Of a stretch of 16,549 nt of DNA, positions 7,991-14,932 are shown one piece after another. The notes under the pieces are model-generated. The model ran no database searches. It saw only the letters and a program-made list of their open reading frames with translations, and had not been told where the DNA came from. The stretch lies in assembly GCA_036274645.1 (NCBI GenBank), contig DASUFH010000331.1:1-16549 (forward strand), read 5' to 3'. Numbering within the stretch: the first letter of the stretch is position 1; the number at the start of each line of letters is the position of its first letter. A program made the position numbers and the translations under genes. This DNA comes from DASUFH01 sp036274645. Lineage in GTDB: Bacteria > Acidobacteriota > Terriglobia > 20CM-2-55-15.

Positions 7991-8095
7991 CGCGCCCCTC
8001 CAGGGCGCGATTCCTATTCCTCTGCAATGTCCCAGGGGTTGCGCTCGTTTCACTCGCTTAACCCCTGGCTATATTACTTACACGCCTTCGGCGTG
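7991..8095. repeat. Single composite REP-like unit in front of the RAYT gene
   Basis: Read on the minus strand it contains: hairpin 1 (CACGCC-GAA-GGCGTG, 8081-8095); ATAGCC (8067-8072); a perfect 9-bp stem CCAGGGGTT/AACCCCTGG (8060-8068 with 8032-8040, 19-nt loop); and hairpin 3 (CGCGCCC/GGGCGCG, 7991-7997 with 8003-8009), which ends 14 bp before the RAYT start codon. This is the same order and near-identical motifs as each half of the 7160-7377 palindrome. Hairpin 1 ends 2 bp from the rhaI stop codon. The hairpin next to the RAYT start lies in the probable 5' leader of its mRNA and could also affect its expression; that is inference. Confidence 0.8.
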
Positions 8096-8097
8096 CT

Positions 8098-9396
8098 TCA
8101 TACAATCCCGCTCCGTGACCCGCCTTCTGCCGGACGCTCCTCGCCCTTCCGTTTCCGGTATCCGCTTGCCCGATACACCGCAATCGGGTCGATTGCGCCT
8201 CCGGAACGCTCTCGCGCCATGGCGAGGATGGGAGAAACGTCCGTTGTAAACGCTTCCTTCAACGTTGCGAGCGCCATCAGTGCGTCGCAACGGTCCTGAG
8301 CCTCGTCGAGCGCCCTGCGGTCCACCAGCAGCGCCTGCACGTAAGCGCGCGCCAGTTCGCCGGCGCTCATCATCAGGGATTCCAGAGGGTCGGTGACGTT
8401 GTGGGACTGGTCGAGCATGTAAGCCGGGTGGAAGTCCGGCGTCTTTGCCAGGGCGGCGTCCACGAGCGTGTCGAAGACCAGGAACAGCTGAAACGGCTTG
8501 ATCGAACCCGCGTCGAGATCGTCGTCGCCGTATTTGCTGTCGTTGAAATGGAAGCCGCCGAGTTTGCCGAACTGCGCAAGCCGCGCCACGATCATCTCGA
8601 TGTTGACGTTCGGCGCGTGATGGCCCAGATCCACCAGGCACTGGGCCTTTGGTCCCAACTCCCGCGCGCAGTAGTAGCTTGTGCCCCAGTCGTTGATCAC
8701 CGTGGAGTAGAACGCCGGCTCGTAGAGCTTGTGCTCCAGAAAAACTCGCCAGTTGCCGGGCAACGCGTTGTAGATGGCCTGAAGGCTTTCCAGATAGCGT
8801 TCCAGCGCGCGCCGCGCGTGCGTTTGCCCGGGGAAGTTGCCGCCGTCTCCGACCCACACGGTCAGCGCCTCGGAACCGAGTGTCATGCCGAGTTCGATAC
8901 ATTCGATGTTGTGCTCGACGGCCTGCCGTCTCACGGCCGGGTCGGGATGGGTGAGACTTCCGAACCTGTAGGACAGCTTCTGCCCGGGCTGATCCTGAAA
9001 GGTGTTCGAGTTCATTGCATCGAACCGAAGCCCGCGCTTGCCGGCGAATTCCCGCAATTCGGCCGGATCCTGAGGCCGGTCCCAGGGAATATGCAGCGAC
9101 ACCGATCCGGTCGACCGGACGAGCTTCTGGATGGTTCCGCAGTCTTCGAGTTTTTCGTAGACGTTGCGGGGCTCTCCGGGCTGGGCGAAGCGGGCAAAAC
9201 GCGTACCGCCCGCGCCGACTCCCCAGGAGGGGACTGCGACCTGGAACGCGGAGGCTTTGGCGGTCAGGTCTTCAATAGCCACGTTCTTTCTGGCCAGCCT
9301 CGACGCGAGCGACGCGTAGTCCTCTTCGAGCCACGGTTTCAGGCGCTGGTTGTGTTCGGCAATGAAGGTGTCGTCGATTTCATAGTTTCTGGACAT
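8098..9396 (-). CDS. rhaI: L-rhamnose isomerase (Pseudomonas-type RhaI)
   Basis: 432 aa, close to the roughly 430 aa of the Pseudomonas stutzeri enzyme. It interconverts L-rhamnose and L-rhamnulose. The fold is a TIM barrel with two metal sites. The expected ligands are all present: Glu221 (FLEHKL), Asp256 and His259 (LVDLGHH), His283 (GGFHFND), Asp291 and Asp293 (YGDDDLD), and Asp329 (YMLDQSH). They match the P. stutzeri numbering I recall with a constant offset of two. The ATG at 9396 is chosen because GAGGTG lies six bases upstream; a GTG at 9402 is also possible. The start is only 2 bp past the stop of the aldolase gene, so the two form an operon. The last 20 residues are basic and polar and end 2 bp before a RAYT-type palindrome. 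Confidence 0.93.
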   Translation of the reverse strand: MSRNYEIDDTFIAEHNQRLKPWLEEDYASLASRLARKNVAIEDLTAKASAFQVAVPSWGVGAGGTRFARFAQPGEPRNVYEKLEDCGTIQKLVRSTGSVSLHIPWDRPQDPAELREFAGKRGLRFDAMNSNTFQDQPGQKLSYRFGSLTHPDPAVRRQAVEHNIECIELGMTLGSEALTVWVGDGGNFPGQTHARRALERYLESLQAIYNALPGNWRVFLEHKLYEPAFYSTVINDWGTSYYCARELGPKAQCLVDLGHHAPNVNIEMIVARLAQFGKLGGFHFNDSKYGDDDLDAGSIKPFQLFLVFDTLVDAALAKTPDFHPAYMLDQSHNVTDPLESLMMSAGELARAYVQALLVDRRALDEAQDRCDALMALATLKEAFTTDVSPILAMARERSGGAIDPIAVYRASGYRKRKGEERPAEGGSRSGIV

Positions 9397-9398
9397 GT

Positions 9399-11594
9399 TC
9401 ACCTCAGAAAGCCGTCCTGAAGGCCGCCGTCGACCGTAATGATGTGTCCGGTGGTTTTGGGGAGACGCGGAGGTGAAACCAGCAGGAAGATGGCTTCCGC
9501 CAGGTCTTCCGGTTCGATCGGCGTCTGCAGCAGCGAGCGTGTCGCGTAGAAGGCGGCAAGTCTGGCGCGAAGCGCGTCATCGGAGTCTTCAGCTGAGAAG
9601 GAGATGCCGTATTTGGCCAGCGAAGCCGCCACGCGCTGTCGTGAAAACATCGTGCTGCCTTTGAGCACGGTTGCCGGCGCCACGGCGTTGACGCGGGTCA
9701 GCGGCGCCAGTTCCACCGCCAGTTCCCGGACCAGGTGATTCAGCGCCGCCTTGCTGGCGTCGTATGCGAGGCTTCCTTTCTTGGCTACGACCGCGTTGGC
9801 GCTGGTGGCGATGACGACTGCCGCGGGCAGTCTCTGCCGCCTGAGGATGTTCGCCGCTTCGTCCACCGCGATATGGACGCCGGTGACGTTGACGGCGAAC
9901 GTCCGCGCCCATGCGCCATCGTCGATACGGCCGTTCTCATCGGGTGGAACGAAAACGCCGGCAGTGACCACCAGAGCGTCCAGTCCGCCGTAGGCCAGCA
10001 CGGCGTCGCCCAGCATCTGGGCGACAGCGCTCCGGTTGGTGATGTCGCAATCCAGGCCGACGGCGGCGCCACAATCGCTGATGCCGTTTCCGGCCAGACC
10101 CGGCGCCGGGCCGCGCCGGGCGGCAATTTCATCCGCGGTCTCGCGCGCCGAGTTCCTGTCCGCGTCGACCGAGACCACATGCGCGCCTTCGTCAGCCAGG
10201 CGGCGGGCCGTCGCCTTTCCGATGCCGGATCCGGCGCCGACCACGGCGATTACCTGGCGCTCGAGCTCCTTTTCCGGAGGCAGCCTCCGCAGCTTGGCTT
10301 CTTCGAGCGACCAGTACTCGATGTCGAACGCCTCCTGCGGGTCCATGGCTTCGTATTCGTCGATCGCTTCAGCGCCGCGCATCACCTCGACCGCGCCGTT
10401 GTAGAACTCGGCGGTCATCCGGGATTCACCTTTGTTCTTTCCCCATCCGATCATGCCGAGGCCCGGGATCAGAACGACCGTGGGGCTGGCGTCGCGCATC
10501 GGGGGCGAGTCTGGCCGTTTGTGGCGCCGGTAGTACGCTTCATAGTCCGCGCGATAACGGCTGAGACCTTCGAGCAGCAGTTCCTCAAGACTCTCGACGC
10601 TTCCGGTCTCGGGATTCCAATCGACAAACAGCGGCTTGATCTTCGTGCGCAGGAAGTGATCCGGACACGATGTGCCGATCGCCGAAAGCCGGGGCGCATC
10701 GACGCTGTTGACGAAACGCAGCATGCGTTCGTCGTCCTGAATGGTGGCGACGACACGCCGCGCGCCGGAAAGCCGGCCACGCAGGAACGGAACGATATCG
10801 ACGAGAGTCTGCCGCCTGCGGCGTTCGGCAAGCGGCTGATATTTCTGTCCCCCGAAGGTCCGGGGGCCACGATCGCGCTCCGCGATGAAGCAGGCGGCCC
10901 GATCGACAATCTCGAGCGCGGTGTCGTAGCAGGCCCGATCGTCGTTGCTCCAGGAACTCATGCCGTGATGCCCCAGCAGCACGCCCTTCGCCTGGGAATT
11001 CCGTTCGATCAGAGACTCGATGCGGAGCCCGATGTCGAAGCCCGGACGCTGCCAGGGCACGTAGATCAGATCATCTCCGTAGATTTCCCGGCACAGCCTT
11101 TCCTGATGAACCGACGCCGCAATGGCGATCACGGCGTTCGGATGCAGGTGGTCCACGTGACGGTAAGGCACAAACGTGTGTAACGGCGTATCAATCGAAC
11201 ATGCCCTTGGATTGAGGTTGAACACGCAGTGACTGTACAGGGGGTACATCCGGTCTTCCGGTTCCGTCTTGGGACCGCGCCCCGGGGCGCTGAGATACTG
11301 CGCCTTCATGGCGCGCACTTTGTCGAGGTAGAGCGACGCGAAACTCTCGCGCCGGGACGTTCCGAGGTCGCCGCCTGAACCCTTGATCCAGAGAACTTCT
11401 GCGCTCTGGCCCGTCAGCGGATCCTTCTCGGTCAGCTTGGACGAGGTGTTGCCGCCGCCCGTGTTGGTCAGGGCCGGGTCGGCGCCGAGTTTGTTCGAGC
11501 GATAGACCAGCCGGTCCAGTCCCGACAGTTTGGCGGCTTCTTCATCGCTCCAGTGACGTTTGACGAACTGCAGATTGATCTTTTCCTTGGCCAT
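9399..11594 (-). CDS. rhaD: Bifunctional rhamnulose-1-phosphate aldolase / short-chain dehydrogenase (RhaEW type)
   Basis: 731 aa fusion. The N-terminal part, about residues 1-430, is a class II (Zn) aldolase that splits L-rhamnulose-1-phosphate into DHAP and L-lactaldehyde. Candidate Zn ligands are His149 and His151 (HVDHLHPNAV) and a His at 209/210 (LLGHHGM). The C-terminal part, from about residue 447, is an SDR domain with GAGSGIG at 453-459, Asp477 after the second strand (favouring NAD+), and the catalytic set Ser598, Tyr611 and Lys615 (YDASK). It would oxidise lactaldehyde to L-lactate, as known for Bacillus RhaEW and rhizobial RhaD, so no separate lactaldehyde dehydrogenase is needed. 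The start at 11594 lacks a clear Shine-Dalgarno. It is the first gene of the rhaD-rhaI operon, with rhaI beginning 2 bp after its stop. Confidence 0.93.
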   Translation of the reverse strand: MAKEKINLQFVKRHWSDEEAAKLSGLDRLVYRSNKLGADPALTNTGGGNTSSKLTEKDPLTGQSAEVLWIKGSGGDLGTSRRESFASLYLDKVRAMKAQYLSAPGRGPKTEPEDRMYPLYSHCVFNLNPRACSIDTPLHTFVPYRHVDHLHPNAVIAIAASVHQERLCREIYGDDLIYVPWQRPGFDIGLRIESLIERNSQAKGVLLGHHGMSSWSNDDRACYDTALEIVDRAACFIAERDRGPRTFGGQKYQPLAERRRRQTLVDIVPFLRGRLSGARRVVATIQDDERMLRFVNSVDAPRLSAIGTSCPDHFLRTKIKPLFVDWNPETGSVESLEELLLEGLSRYRADYEAYYRRHKRPDSPPMRDASPTVVLIPGLGMIGWGKNKGESRMTAEFYNGAVEVMRGAEAIDEYEAMDPQEAFDIEYWSLEEAKLRRLPPEKELERQVIAVVGAGSGIGKATARRLADEGAHVVSVDADRNSARETADEIAARRGPAPGLAGNGISDCGAAVGLDCDITNRSAVAQMLGDAVLAYGGLDALVVTAGVFVPPDENGRIDDGAWARTFAVNVTGVHIAVDEAANILRRQRLPAAVVIATSANAVVAKKGSLAYDASKAALNHLVRELAVELAPLTRVNAVAPATVLKGSTMFSRQRVAASLAKYGISFSAEDSDDALRARLAAFYATRSLLQTPIEPEDLAEAIFLLVSPPRLPKTTGHIITVDGGLQDGFLR

Positions 11595-11705
11595 GAGGTT
11601 GCGCGCTCAATGATGCATCAAGAGAGTGTTGGTAGAGAAGGGCGCTTAGACTGAAATGAAGCGGCAGATTCGAGACGTAAACGTGAATTCAGTGGCCAAC
11701 TCCAG

Positions 11706-11724
11706 GGCGCCCCGGAGGGGCGCC
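11706..11724. repeat. Solitary REP-like hairpin between asd and rhaD
   Basis: GGCGCCCC-GGA-GGGGCGCC is a perfect 8-bp stem with a 3-base loop. It resembles the central hairpin (hairpin 3) of the RAYT-linked units at 7238-7255 and 7991-8009. No T-run follows on the minus strand, so it does not look like an intrinsic terminator for asd, although it lies 42 bp past that stop codon. The rest of the 171-bp spacer (11595-11765) must contain the promoter for the rhaD-rhaI operon, but I cannot identify its boxes. Confidence 0.6.
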
Positions 11725-11765
11725 AGGATGTAATCTGGACAACTGTGGCTGGGGGGCAGGGAAGG

Positions 11766-12821
11766 TCAGACTGCGCTGACGGTTCTGCGAATCAGGAGTT
11801 CGGCGATCTGGACGGCGTTGAGGGCGGCGCCCTTACGGATCTGGTCGCCGCTGACGAAGAGGTCCAGCCCGTAGCCGGGTTCCTGCGACAGGTCCTGCCT
11901 CAAGCGGCCCACAAAAACATCGTCTTTGTGGGACGCATCGAGCGGTTCGGGATGCCGGTTCGTTTCACGGTCGTCCTTGATGGTCACGCCGGGCGCGCCT
12001 GTGAGGATCGCGCGCGCTTCGCTCTCGGTCAACGGTTTGGCAAACGTCAGGTTGATCGATTCACAGTGCGCCCGCAGCACCGGCACACGCACGCACGTGG
12101 CGGTTATGCGGATATTCGGGTCGTCGAAGATCTTCCTGGTTTCCTTGACCATCTTGGTTTCTTCTTCGTTGTAGCCTGTGGCCGGATCGATCCTGCTGTT
12201 GTGGCTGAAGAGATTCCAGATGTACTGCCGCTTGAAAATCTCGCTGGTGATCTGCTCGCCGCGGGCCCACTGGCGCGCCTGATTTTCCAGTTCCGCCATC
12301 GCCTGGGCGCCGGCGCCTGACGCGGCCTGGTACGTGCTCACCACGCAGCGTTTGACGGTGGCCGCCTTGTGCAGCGGCCAGACCGGCACGTTCATGATGA
12401 TCGTCGAGCAGTTGGGGTTGGCGATGATGCCCGCTTTGCCTTTGACACCGACCTCGATATGCTCCATCGCCTGCGGGTTCACCTCGGGGACAATCAGCGG
12501 GATGCCCGCCGTCATACGGAACGCCGAGCTGTTGTCGACGACCACCGCTCCGGCCTCGACCGCCACGGGCGCAAACTCCTTGCTGATCGATCCGCCTGCG
12601 CTGAACAGCGCGAGATCCACCCCCTTGAAGCTGTCCGCCTGGAGCTCTTCTACGGTGTAGGGTTTACCTTTGTATTCGATCTGCCTGCCGGCCGAGCGGG
12701 CGCTGGCGAGCAATTTCAGGCTGGCAAAAGGGAAGCGGCGCTGTTCGAGCACACGGAGAAATTCCTGGCCGACTGCGCCGGTGACACCGACGATGGCAAT
12801 ATGGAGTCCTGAGGCAGACAC
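11766..12821 (-). CDS. asd: Aspartate-semialdehyde dehydrogenase
   Basis: 351 aa, usual length. It reduces beta-aspartyl phosphate to aspartate semialdehyde with NADPH, the branch point for lysine/diaminopimelate, threonine and methionine. The N-terminal Rossmann motif is IAIVGVTGAVGQEFL. The catalytic Cys138 lies in NPNCSTIIM and the general base His252 in RVPVLRAHCES. SSAFRM and the C-terminal SGDQIRKGAALNAVQIAE are also typical of the family. The start is a GTG at 12821, with AAGGAAGG ending about 10 bases upstream; no ATG is available before the Rossmann strand. It stands alone: rhaD lies 171 bp downstream in the same direction, and the SRAP gene is divergent on the other side. Confidence 0.95.
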   Translation of the reverse strand: MSASGLHIAIVGVTGAVGQEFLRVLEQRRFPFASLKLLASARSAGRQIEYKGKPYTVEELQADSFKGVDLALFSAGGSISKEFAPVAVEAGAVVVDNSSAFRMTAGIPLIVPEVNPQAMEHIEVGVKGKAGIIANPNCSTIIMNVPVWPLHKAATVKRCVVSTYQAASGAGAQAMAELENQARQWARGEQITSEIFKRQYIWNLFSHNSRIDPATGYNEEETKMVKETRKIFDDPNIRITATCVRVPVLRAHCESINLTFAKPLTESEARAILTGAPGVTIKDDRETNRHPEPLDASHKDDVFVGRLRQDLSQEPGYGLDLFVSGDQIRKGAALNAVQIAELLIRRTVSAV

Positions 12822-13063
12822 GCTTTAGAGACCTTCCTTTCGAGTCGCCGCCAGTGGCGCCGCCGCGCGACGCCGGGCGATTCCCGTATTGTAGCAGGAC
12901 GGAGGCCGTCGGGTTTCAGGGGCGGTCCGGGTTGGCCTGATGGGCAAGGCTCCCGTCCTCTCCACGCATCGCGCGGCAGAGGGCACGCTTACGGCGCCGT
13001 TGCTCATTGTTAGTAGTTCACTCGCCCCCTTCAACGCCCGGCATCGCGTATCATTACCGGGAG

Positions 13064-13744
13064 ATGTGCGGTCGAGCTTACGAAACCTACACCGAAGAGG
13101 AGTTGTACTTCCGGTACCTGAACAAGAAGCCGCTGAAATCTCTCGCGCTGAGGCCGGTCTATAACCTCTGCCCGACCCAGTCGTCGCCCGTCCTGCGTAT
13201 GGTAGACGGCGCCCGGCAGTTCGACCTGATGCGCTGGCAGCTGGTTCCGGCTACGGAGCCCGCGTTCACGACGAAACTGTCCACAATCAACGCGCGCAGC
13301 GAAACCGTTTTCAGCAGTCCACTCTATGGCAACCTGGTCAGGCGACAGCGCTGCATTATTCCACTTAGCGGGTTCTACGAGTGGAAACGGGACGGGGATC
13401 GAAAGAGACCGTTCAGGATCTTCCTTTGCGACGAACCGATCATGAGCGTCGCGGGAATCTGGGATACCTGGGGCGTCGGGACAAGTGAGGAGCGCCAGTC
13501 ATTTTCGATCCTGACTACCGCGCCTAATAATTTCATGAGCGAGATCCACAACCGAATGCCGGTCATTCTAGGACGCTCGGACGAGGATGCGTGGCTTGAT
13601 CCGGAGAATGAGAATAAGGAGAAGCTGCGTGAATTGTTGAAGCCATGCCCGGATTCGTGGTTGAACGCCGTCGAAGTGTCGACGCTCGTCAACTCGCCGA
13701 AGAACGACACCGCCGAGGTGCTGCGGGCAGTGGCGAACCTGTAG
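13064..13744 (+). CDS. SRAP domain protein (YedK/HMCES-type abasic-site DNA-protein crosslinker)
   Basis: 226 aa. The start is fixed by biochemistry: family members need Cys2, exposed after Met removal, and the ATG at 13064 gives MCGRAYE. The family covalently traps abasic sites in single-stranded DNA through a thiazolidine with Cys2. The other active-site residues are present: Asn76 (TINARSE), Glu106 (GFYEWKR) and His162 (IHNRMPV). The block RCIIPLSGFYEWK is diagnostic. The earlier in-frame start at 13007 would bury Cys2 and is rejected. A TATCAT hexamer at 13049-13054 lies 9 bp before the ATG and could make a nearly leaderless transcript, but no good -35 accompanies it. No LexA-like box was recognised, so SOS control is not shown here. 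Confidence 0.93.
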   Translation: MCGRAYETYTEEELYFRYLNKKPLKSLALRPVYNLCPTQSSPVLRMVDGARQFDLMRWQLVPATEPAFTTKLSTINARSETVFSSPLYGNLVRRQRCIIPLSGFYEWKRDGDRKRPFRIFLCDEPIMSVAGIWDTWGVGTSEERQSFSILTTAPNNFMSEIHNRMPVILGRSDEDAWLDPENENKEKLRELLKPCPDSWLNAVEVSTLVNSPKNDTAEVLRAVANL

Positions 13745-13819
13745 TTCTTACCAGCCACCGTTACGTCCATAAGCGAACGTTGTACACATCTCTTGCGGTC
13801 TTTCCTCGTCCGAAGGCCT

Positions 13820-14110
13820 CTACAGCGAACTCTTTCCCGCCGCCTTCGCCTTCGCCCAACGACGCTTGGCTGAATCCGACAGCGCTTTTCTGGCGGCGGC
13901 GCTCATGCGGCGCGCGGGTTTCCGCGTCCCAACCCTGGCGGCGGTCGCGCCGGTAACGGTGATAACGGCGGCGCTCGGAGCGCGCCGGACTGCCGGCTTC
14001 GCCCCACCACGGCCGTTAATGCTGGCCCTTAGTTCAGCGATCGCGGCGTCAACCTTGGCCTTTTCGGCTTCCAACGCCTGGACTGCTAGTTCGATCGTGG
14101 TCTGATTCAT
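13820..14110 (-). CDS. Small, highly basic protein with a helical N-terminus; possibly DNA-binding
   Basis: 96 aa with a strong Shine-Dalgarno (GGAGG six bases before the ATG at 14110). Residues 1-32 are a charged, probably coiled-coil helix (VQALEAEKAKVDAAIAELRA). A Pro/Ala/Arg-rich linker follows, then a basic C-terminal block, RRMSAAARKALSDSAKRRWA plus KAKAAGK. The R-x-MSAAARK...AKRRWAK pattern recurs in short uncharacterised acidobacterial and other bacterial proteins and recalls lysine/alanine-rich histone H1-like tails. No enzymatic motif is present. DNA or RNA binding is an inference from composition. It converges on the SRAP gene with a 75-bp gap and is divergent from the BlaI-type gene. 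Confidence 0.75.
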   Translation of the reverse strand: MNQTTIELAVQALEAEKAKVDAAIAELRASINGRGGAKPAVRRAPSAAVITVTGATAARVGTRKPARRMSAAARKALSDSAKRRWAKAKAAGKSSL

Positions 14111-14359
14111 GTAACCTCCGAGATTGATTGTGATTGGTCCGGCTTAGCAGGCTCAAGGGAAAAGATGTCAGCAGCGCGCCCGCCGCATAGCGAGTCCGTC
14201 TATGAACGAGGGATCCGCTCCTCGATTGCCAATGCCATTTCCGGTTTCTGCTTGTCCGATGGGTCTGGTCCATTGCTCCGGCGCCAATCGACGACCGGAC
14301 AATGAAAGCGCTAACTCGGCTAACGGCAATGGACAACCTGCTTCCGCAGGGCAACCTAG

Positions 14360-14387
14360 GTCCGATGTTTCGGACGTCACGTGACGT
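14360..14387. promoter_or_regulatory. Adjacent inverted repeat and 14-bp perfect palindrome (possible regulator site)
   Basis: GTCCGA-TGTT-TCGGAC (14360-14375) runs into ACGTCACGTGACGT (14374-14387), a perfect 14-bp palindrome with a CACGTG core; the two overlap by two bases. Such a site could bind a dimeric regulator. It lies 250 bp upstream of the small basic gene and 150 bp upstream of the BlaI-type start. The binding protein is unknown and function is inference only. Confidence 0.4.
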
Positions 14388-14448
14388 AGTGAGGTATAAG
14401 CTTGCCGTTCAATGTAGACAACGGCGCATTGTGAAGAGATATTCGGGG

Positions 14449-14478
14449 CCCCGCCTGCTTTGTAGGAAGCAGGCGGGG
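14449..14478. repeat. GC-rich hairpin, 12-bp perfect stem
   Basis: CCCCGCCTGCTT (14449-14460) pairs perfectly with AAGCAGGCGGGG (14467-14478) across a six-base loop, TGTAGG. Neither strand has a T-run after the stem, so it is not a standard intrinsic terminator. It ends about 20 bp before the -35 box of the BlaI-type promoter. It may be a terminator-like insulator, a palindromic repeat or a cruciform site. Confidence 0.6.
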
Positions 14479-14499
14479 ACCGGAAGCTAGCCGTTGCGC

Positions 14500-14528
14500 T
14501 TGACATACGAAGAAATTACTAGTAAAAG
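14500..14528 (+). promoter_or_regulatory. Predicted sigma-70-type promoter for the BlaI-type/M56 operon
   Basis: A consensus -35 TTGACA (14500-14505) is followed after 17 bp by TAAAAG (14523-14528), four of six matches to TATAAT. Transcription would begin near 14535, so the ATG at 14537 would have almost no leader. An AAAGG string at 14525-14529 could instead serve as a weak ribosome site if the true start is further upstream. Confidence 0.6.
14516..14525. promoter_or_regulatory. Candidate BlaI/MecI-type operator, TTACTAGTAA
   Basis: A perfect 10-bp palindrome overlaps the spacer and first bases of the -10 box. Its half-sites TACTA/TAGTA match the half-sites of the known staphylococcal MecI/BlaI operator (TACTACA...TGTAGTA), though the central spacing is shorter. 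Binding here would block RNA polymerase, which fits autorepression by the repressor encoded immediately downstream. Confidence 0.55.
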
Positions 14529-14536
14529 GCCCGTAC

Positions 14537-14932
14537 ATGGCGCGACCTAAATCGGACATTCTTCGGCCGACAGAAGCCGAACTCGACATCCTGAACGTGC
14601 TCTGGCGTCTGGGGCCTTCCACGGTGCGTCAGGCTCATGAACATCTCAGGGCAGCCAGAGACTGGCAGTACAGCACGACTTTGAAGCTCATGCAGGTCAT
14701 GGCGATCAAGGGGCTGCTGAAGCGTGATGAGAGCGAACGTTCACATGTGTACAGCCCCGCCGTTGGACGGGAAGAGACGCAGCGGCTTCTGGTGGGTCGT
14801 TTGATCGACCGGGTGTTCGGGGGGTCGGTACGGAGCCTGATGCTGGGCGCATTGGATGCGAAGCGCGCGTCGAAAAGGGAATTGGCGGAGTTGCGGGAAT
14901 TGATCGAAAAGCAGGAGCGGGAAAAGAAATGA
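14537..14932 (+). CDS. BlaI/MecI/CopY-family transcriptional repressor
   Basis: 131 aa, typical length. The winged-helix N-terminus shows the family pattern LRPTEAELDILNVLWRLGPS, then TVRQAHEHL and the recognition/wing region WQYSTTLKLMQVMAIKGLL with KRDESERSHVYSP. The C-terminal half is helical and charged (ELAELRELIEKQEREKK), as in the dimerisation/cleavage domain. In the classical system the partner membrane protease triggers cleavage of the repressor and derepression; the same logic is likely here because the M56 peptidase gene follows with an ATGA overlap (ATG at 14929, TGA at 14930-14932). A palindromic operator candidate overlaps its promoter. No beta-lactamase is present nearby, so the regulated target is unknown. 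Confidence 0.93.
   Translation: MARPKSDILRPTEAELDILNVLWRLGPSTVRQAHEHLRAARDWQYSTTLKLMQVMAIKGLLKRDESERSHVYSPAVGREETQRLLVGRLIDRVFGGSVRSLMLGALDAKRASKRELAELRELIEKQEREKK

Larger units (their letters stand above)
14111..14536. other. 426-bp palindrome-rich spacer upstream of the BlaI-type gene
   Basis: No supported gene lies here. The first 240 bp (14111-14350) show nothing I can name beyond the leader of the small basic protein. The second half contains an inverted repeat at 14360-14375, a 14-bp perfect palindrome at 14374-14387, a 12-bp-stem hairpin at 14449-14478 and the promoter at 14500-14528, each listed separately. Overlapping ORFs on both strands show no recognisable protein motif. Confidence 0.6.

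Noticed and set aside
9735..11183. 482-codon plus-strand frame opposite the aldolase/dehydrogenase gene
   Set aside because: Antisense to a strongly supported fusion enzyme and with no family features.
11706..11724. Intrinsic terminator for asd
   Set aside because: The hairpin is strong, but no T-run follows on the minus strand; a REP-like palindrome fits better.
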